DNA from: Moringa oleifera
Taxonomy: Eukaryota; Streptophyta; Magnoliopsida; Brassicales; Moringaceae
Length of the DNA: 64,000 nt
NCBI GenBank assembly: GCA_021397835.1
Contig: JAJFZO010000407.1
Location: 6,076,001 to 6,140,000, forward strand
Reading direction: 5' to 3'
Each line of letters starts with the position of its first letter. The stretch's first letter is position 1. Below, one piece after another: positions 63,122 to 64,000 of this stretch. Under the pieces are notes generated by a model. The model searched no databases and was not told where the DNA came from. It was given only the letters and a program-made list of their open reading frames with translations. The position numbers were made by a program, and so were the translations under genes.

Positions 63122-64000
63122 CATCATCAGCAGGGCCGGTCGCGAATTGGCTCCGGGGTGCCGAGTCGGACGCGACCGAGGCTCGTGAAGGTGAGGAAGC
63201 AGTTGCATGATGGTAGAGCGAGAAATGCTTGCTCTGGTAAGATCGATTCGGGTTTCAACCCGTTTCAGAAAACGGGCCAGGGCTCAGACTCTGTAGAGAA
63301 AGGTACTGTCAATACATTGTTATCAAATGGCTTTTCATTTGAGAGTTTAAGTTCAAATACAGTGAATATCGGGGGTGTTGTATCAAATGGGAATATGGGT
63401 TTTGCATTTGGCGCCAATGGCAGTGAACGTGCAGTTAATTTGAATTCTGGAGAGAAAGAACCTGGTGGAAACGAGTTGAAGTTGGGTTGCTGTGATGAAA
63501 GGAAGGTGGTGAATGAGAGTGGTAGTGAATCTTCCACAAAGAGTGTGAATACAGGTTTTTTAATTGGTGCTAACCAGAGTGATGCAGGCTTGAACTTGTA
63601 CTGGGAAAAGAGAGACTTTGGTGATAACATGGAGAAATCAACATGTGATGATGGGATGAAGATGAAAACAAACCGTGAAGCTGAGTGCATGAAGTTTGAG
63701 AACTCCACTTTTGTGTTTGGGGCTAATAGGAGTTCGGGGGTGGAGATGAAGCTGGTAAAGGGTGAAAATAGTGAATGTGTAGCCAGGTTGGGCTCTTGCA
63801 ATGGGGAGAAGGTGAAATTAGGAACTGAATCAGGGCTTACAGACTCTACAAGCTTTGTGTTTGGTGTTAATGAGCATGATTTCTCATCAAATTTGAAAAA
63901 GGAAGTATTTGGTGAGCAAGTTGACAAGCAAGATGCAGGTGGCACAGGTTTTCCCTTCTGTGATGGTCAGAATGATTTGTCATCAACTTCAAGTTTGGAA
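62936..64000 (+). CDS. DnaJ/TPR-like protein, N-terminal part with FG-like repeats (partial)
   Basis: The frame is open for 355 codons from the ATG at 62936 to the window edge. Residues 1-65 are Ser/Asn-rich; residues 66-95 are basic (RIGSGVPSRTRPRLVKVRKQ). After that comes a recurring motif: GFAFGAN (F at 156), GFLIGAN (208), TFVFGAN (259), SFVFGVN (307) and a degenerate GFPF (339), about 50 residues apart with charged, Ser-rich spacers. This architecture resembles the N-terminus of plant DnaJ/TPR co-chaperone-like proteins; the J and TPR domains, if present, lie beyond the window. The repeats also recall FG nucleoporins. Function is unproven. Fragments of exon 1 occur at 27142 and 56394. 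Confidence 0.72.
   Translation, partial: MPPAAVEVRSPGCNPSSLLNTNHDFTAFATNNYSQNQQGLNSSSSSSFSSSNLGSAYEFGLGHHQQGRSRIGSGVPSRTRPRLVKVRKQLHDGRARNACSGKIDSGFNPFQKTGQGSDSVEKGTVNTLLSNGFSFESLSSNTVNIGGVVSNGNMGFAFGANGSERAVNLNSGEKEPGGNELKLGCCDERKVVNESGSESSTKSVNTGFLIGANQSDAGLNLYWEKRDFGDNMEKSTCDDGMKMKTNREAECMKFENSTFVFGANRSSGVEMKLVKGENSECVARLGSCNGEKVKLGTESGLTDSTSFVFGVNEHDFSSNLKKEVFGEQVDKQDAGGTGFPFCDGQNDLSSTSSLE

Noticed and set aside
63265..63945. 226-codon open frame on the minus strand
   Set aside because: Antisense shadow of the plus-strand gene open from 62936 to the window end.

Overview
The window is nuclear DNA of a dicot plant. Genes carry GT-AG introns, intergenic DNA is AT-rich, and families include chromomethylase, a PR-2-type beta-1,3-glucanase, cytokinin oxidase and a mitochondrial RecA. 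Intronic LINEs and an old caulimovirid copy suggest a woody eudicot; grapevine is my best guess, at low confidence. All exon models were read by eye from splice sites and reading phase.

Layout. 1-800: first exon of a CMT3-like chromomethylase (minus). 2.49-3.67 kb: a complete GH17 glucanase (minus). 5.16-15.97 kb: a complete eight-exon RECA2-like gene (minus) whose 6.5 kb fourth intron holds a degraded LINE. About 13.28-27.9 kb and 30.47-57.0 kb are two direct copies of one ancestral block: RECA2 5' half, FAX1 (divergent), CKX, RRP36, and a fragment of a DnaJ/TPR-like gene. Between the copies lie a LINE fragment and a NUP93 5' pseudogene. 56.4-63.1 kb: an inverted repeat whose arms flank a broken endogenous caulimovirid. 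62.94 kb to the end: the 5' part of a gene resembling plant DnaJ/TPR proteins, open to the window edge.

Fate of the duplicated genes. RECA2 is complete in copy 1 and broken in copy 2 (premature stop, ruined P-loop). FAX1 is complete in copy 2 and reduced to exon 1 in copy 1, so the divergent pair has been split between the copies. CKX is intact in copy 2 and a multiply broken pseudogene in copy 1. RRP36 is open and spliceable in both copies, though copy 2 has a GT-to-GC change at its first donor. Both RRP36 copies have a promoter and exon 1 fragment of the DnaJ/TPR-like gene fused upstream on the same strand.

The genes do not form one pathway. They cover DNA methylation, pathogenesis-related wall hydrolysis, organelle recombination, plastid fatty-acid export, cytokinin breakdown and ribosome biogenesis. 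The most interesting material is structural: segmental duplication with complementary gene decay, LINE pieces at the duplication edges, non-canonical GC donors, and the inverted repeat around a rearranged viral relic.
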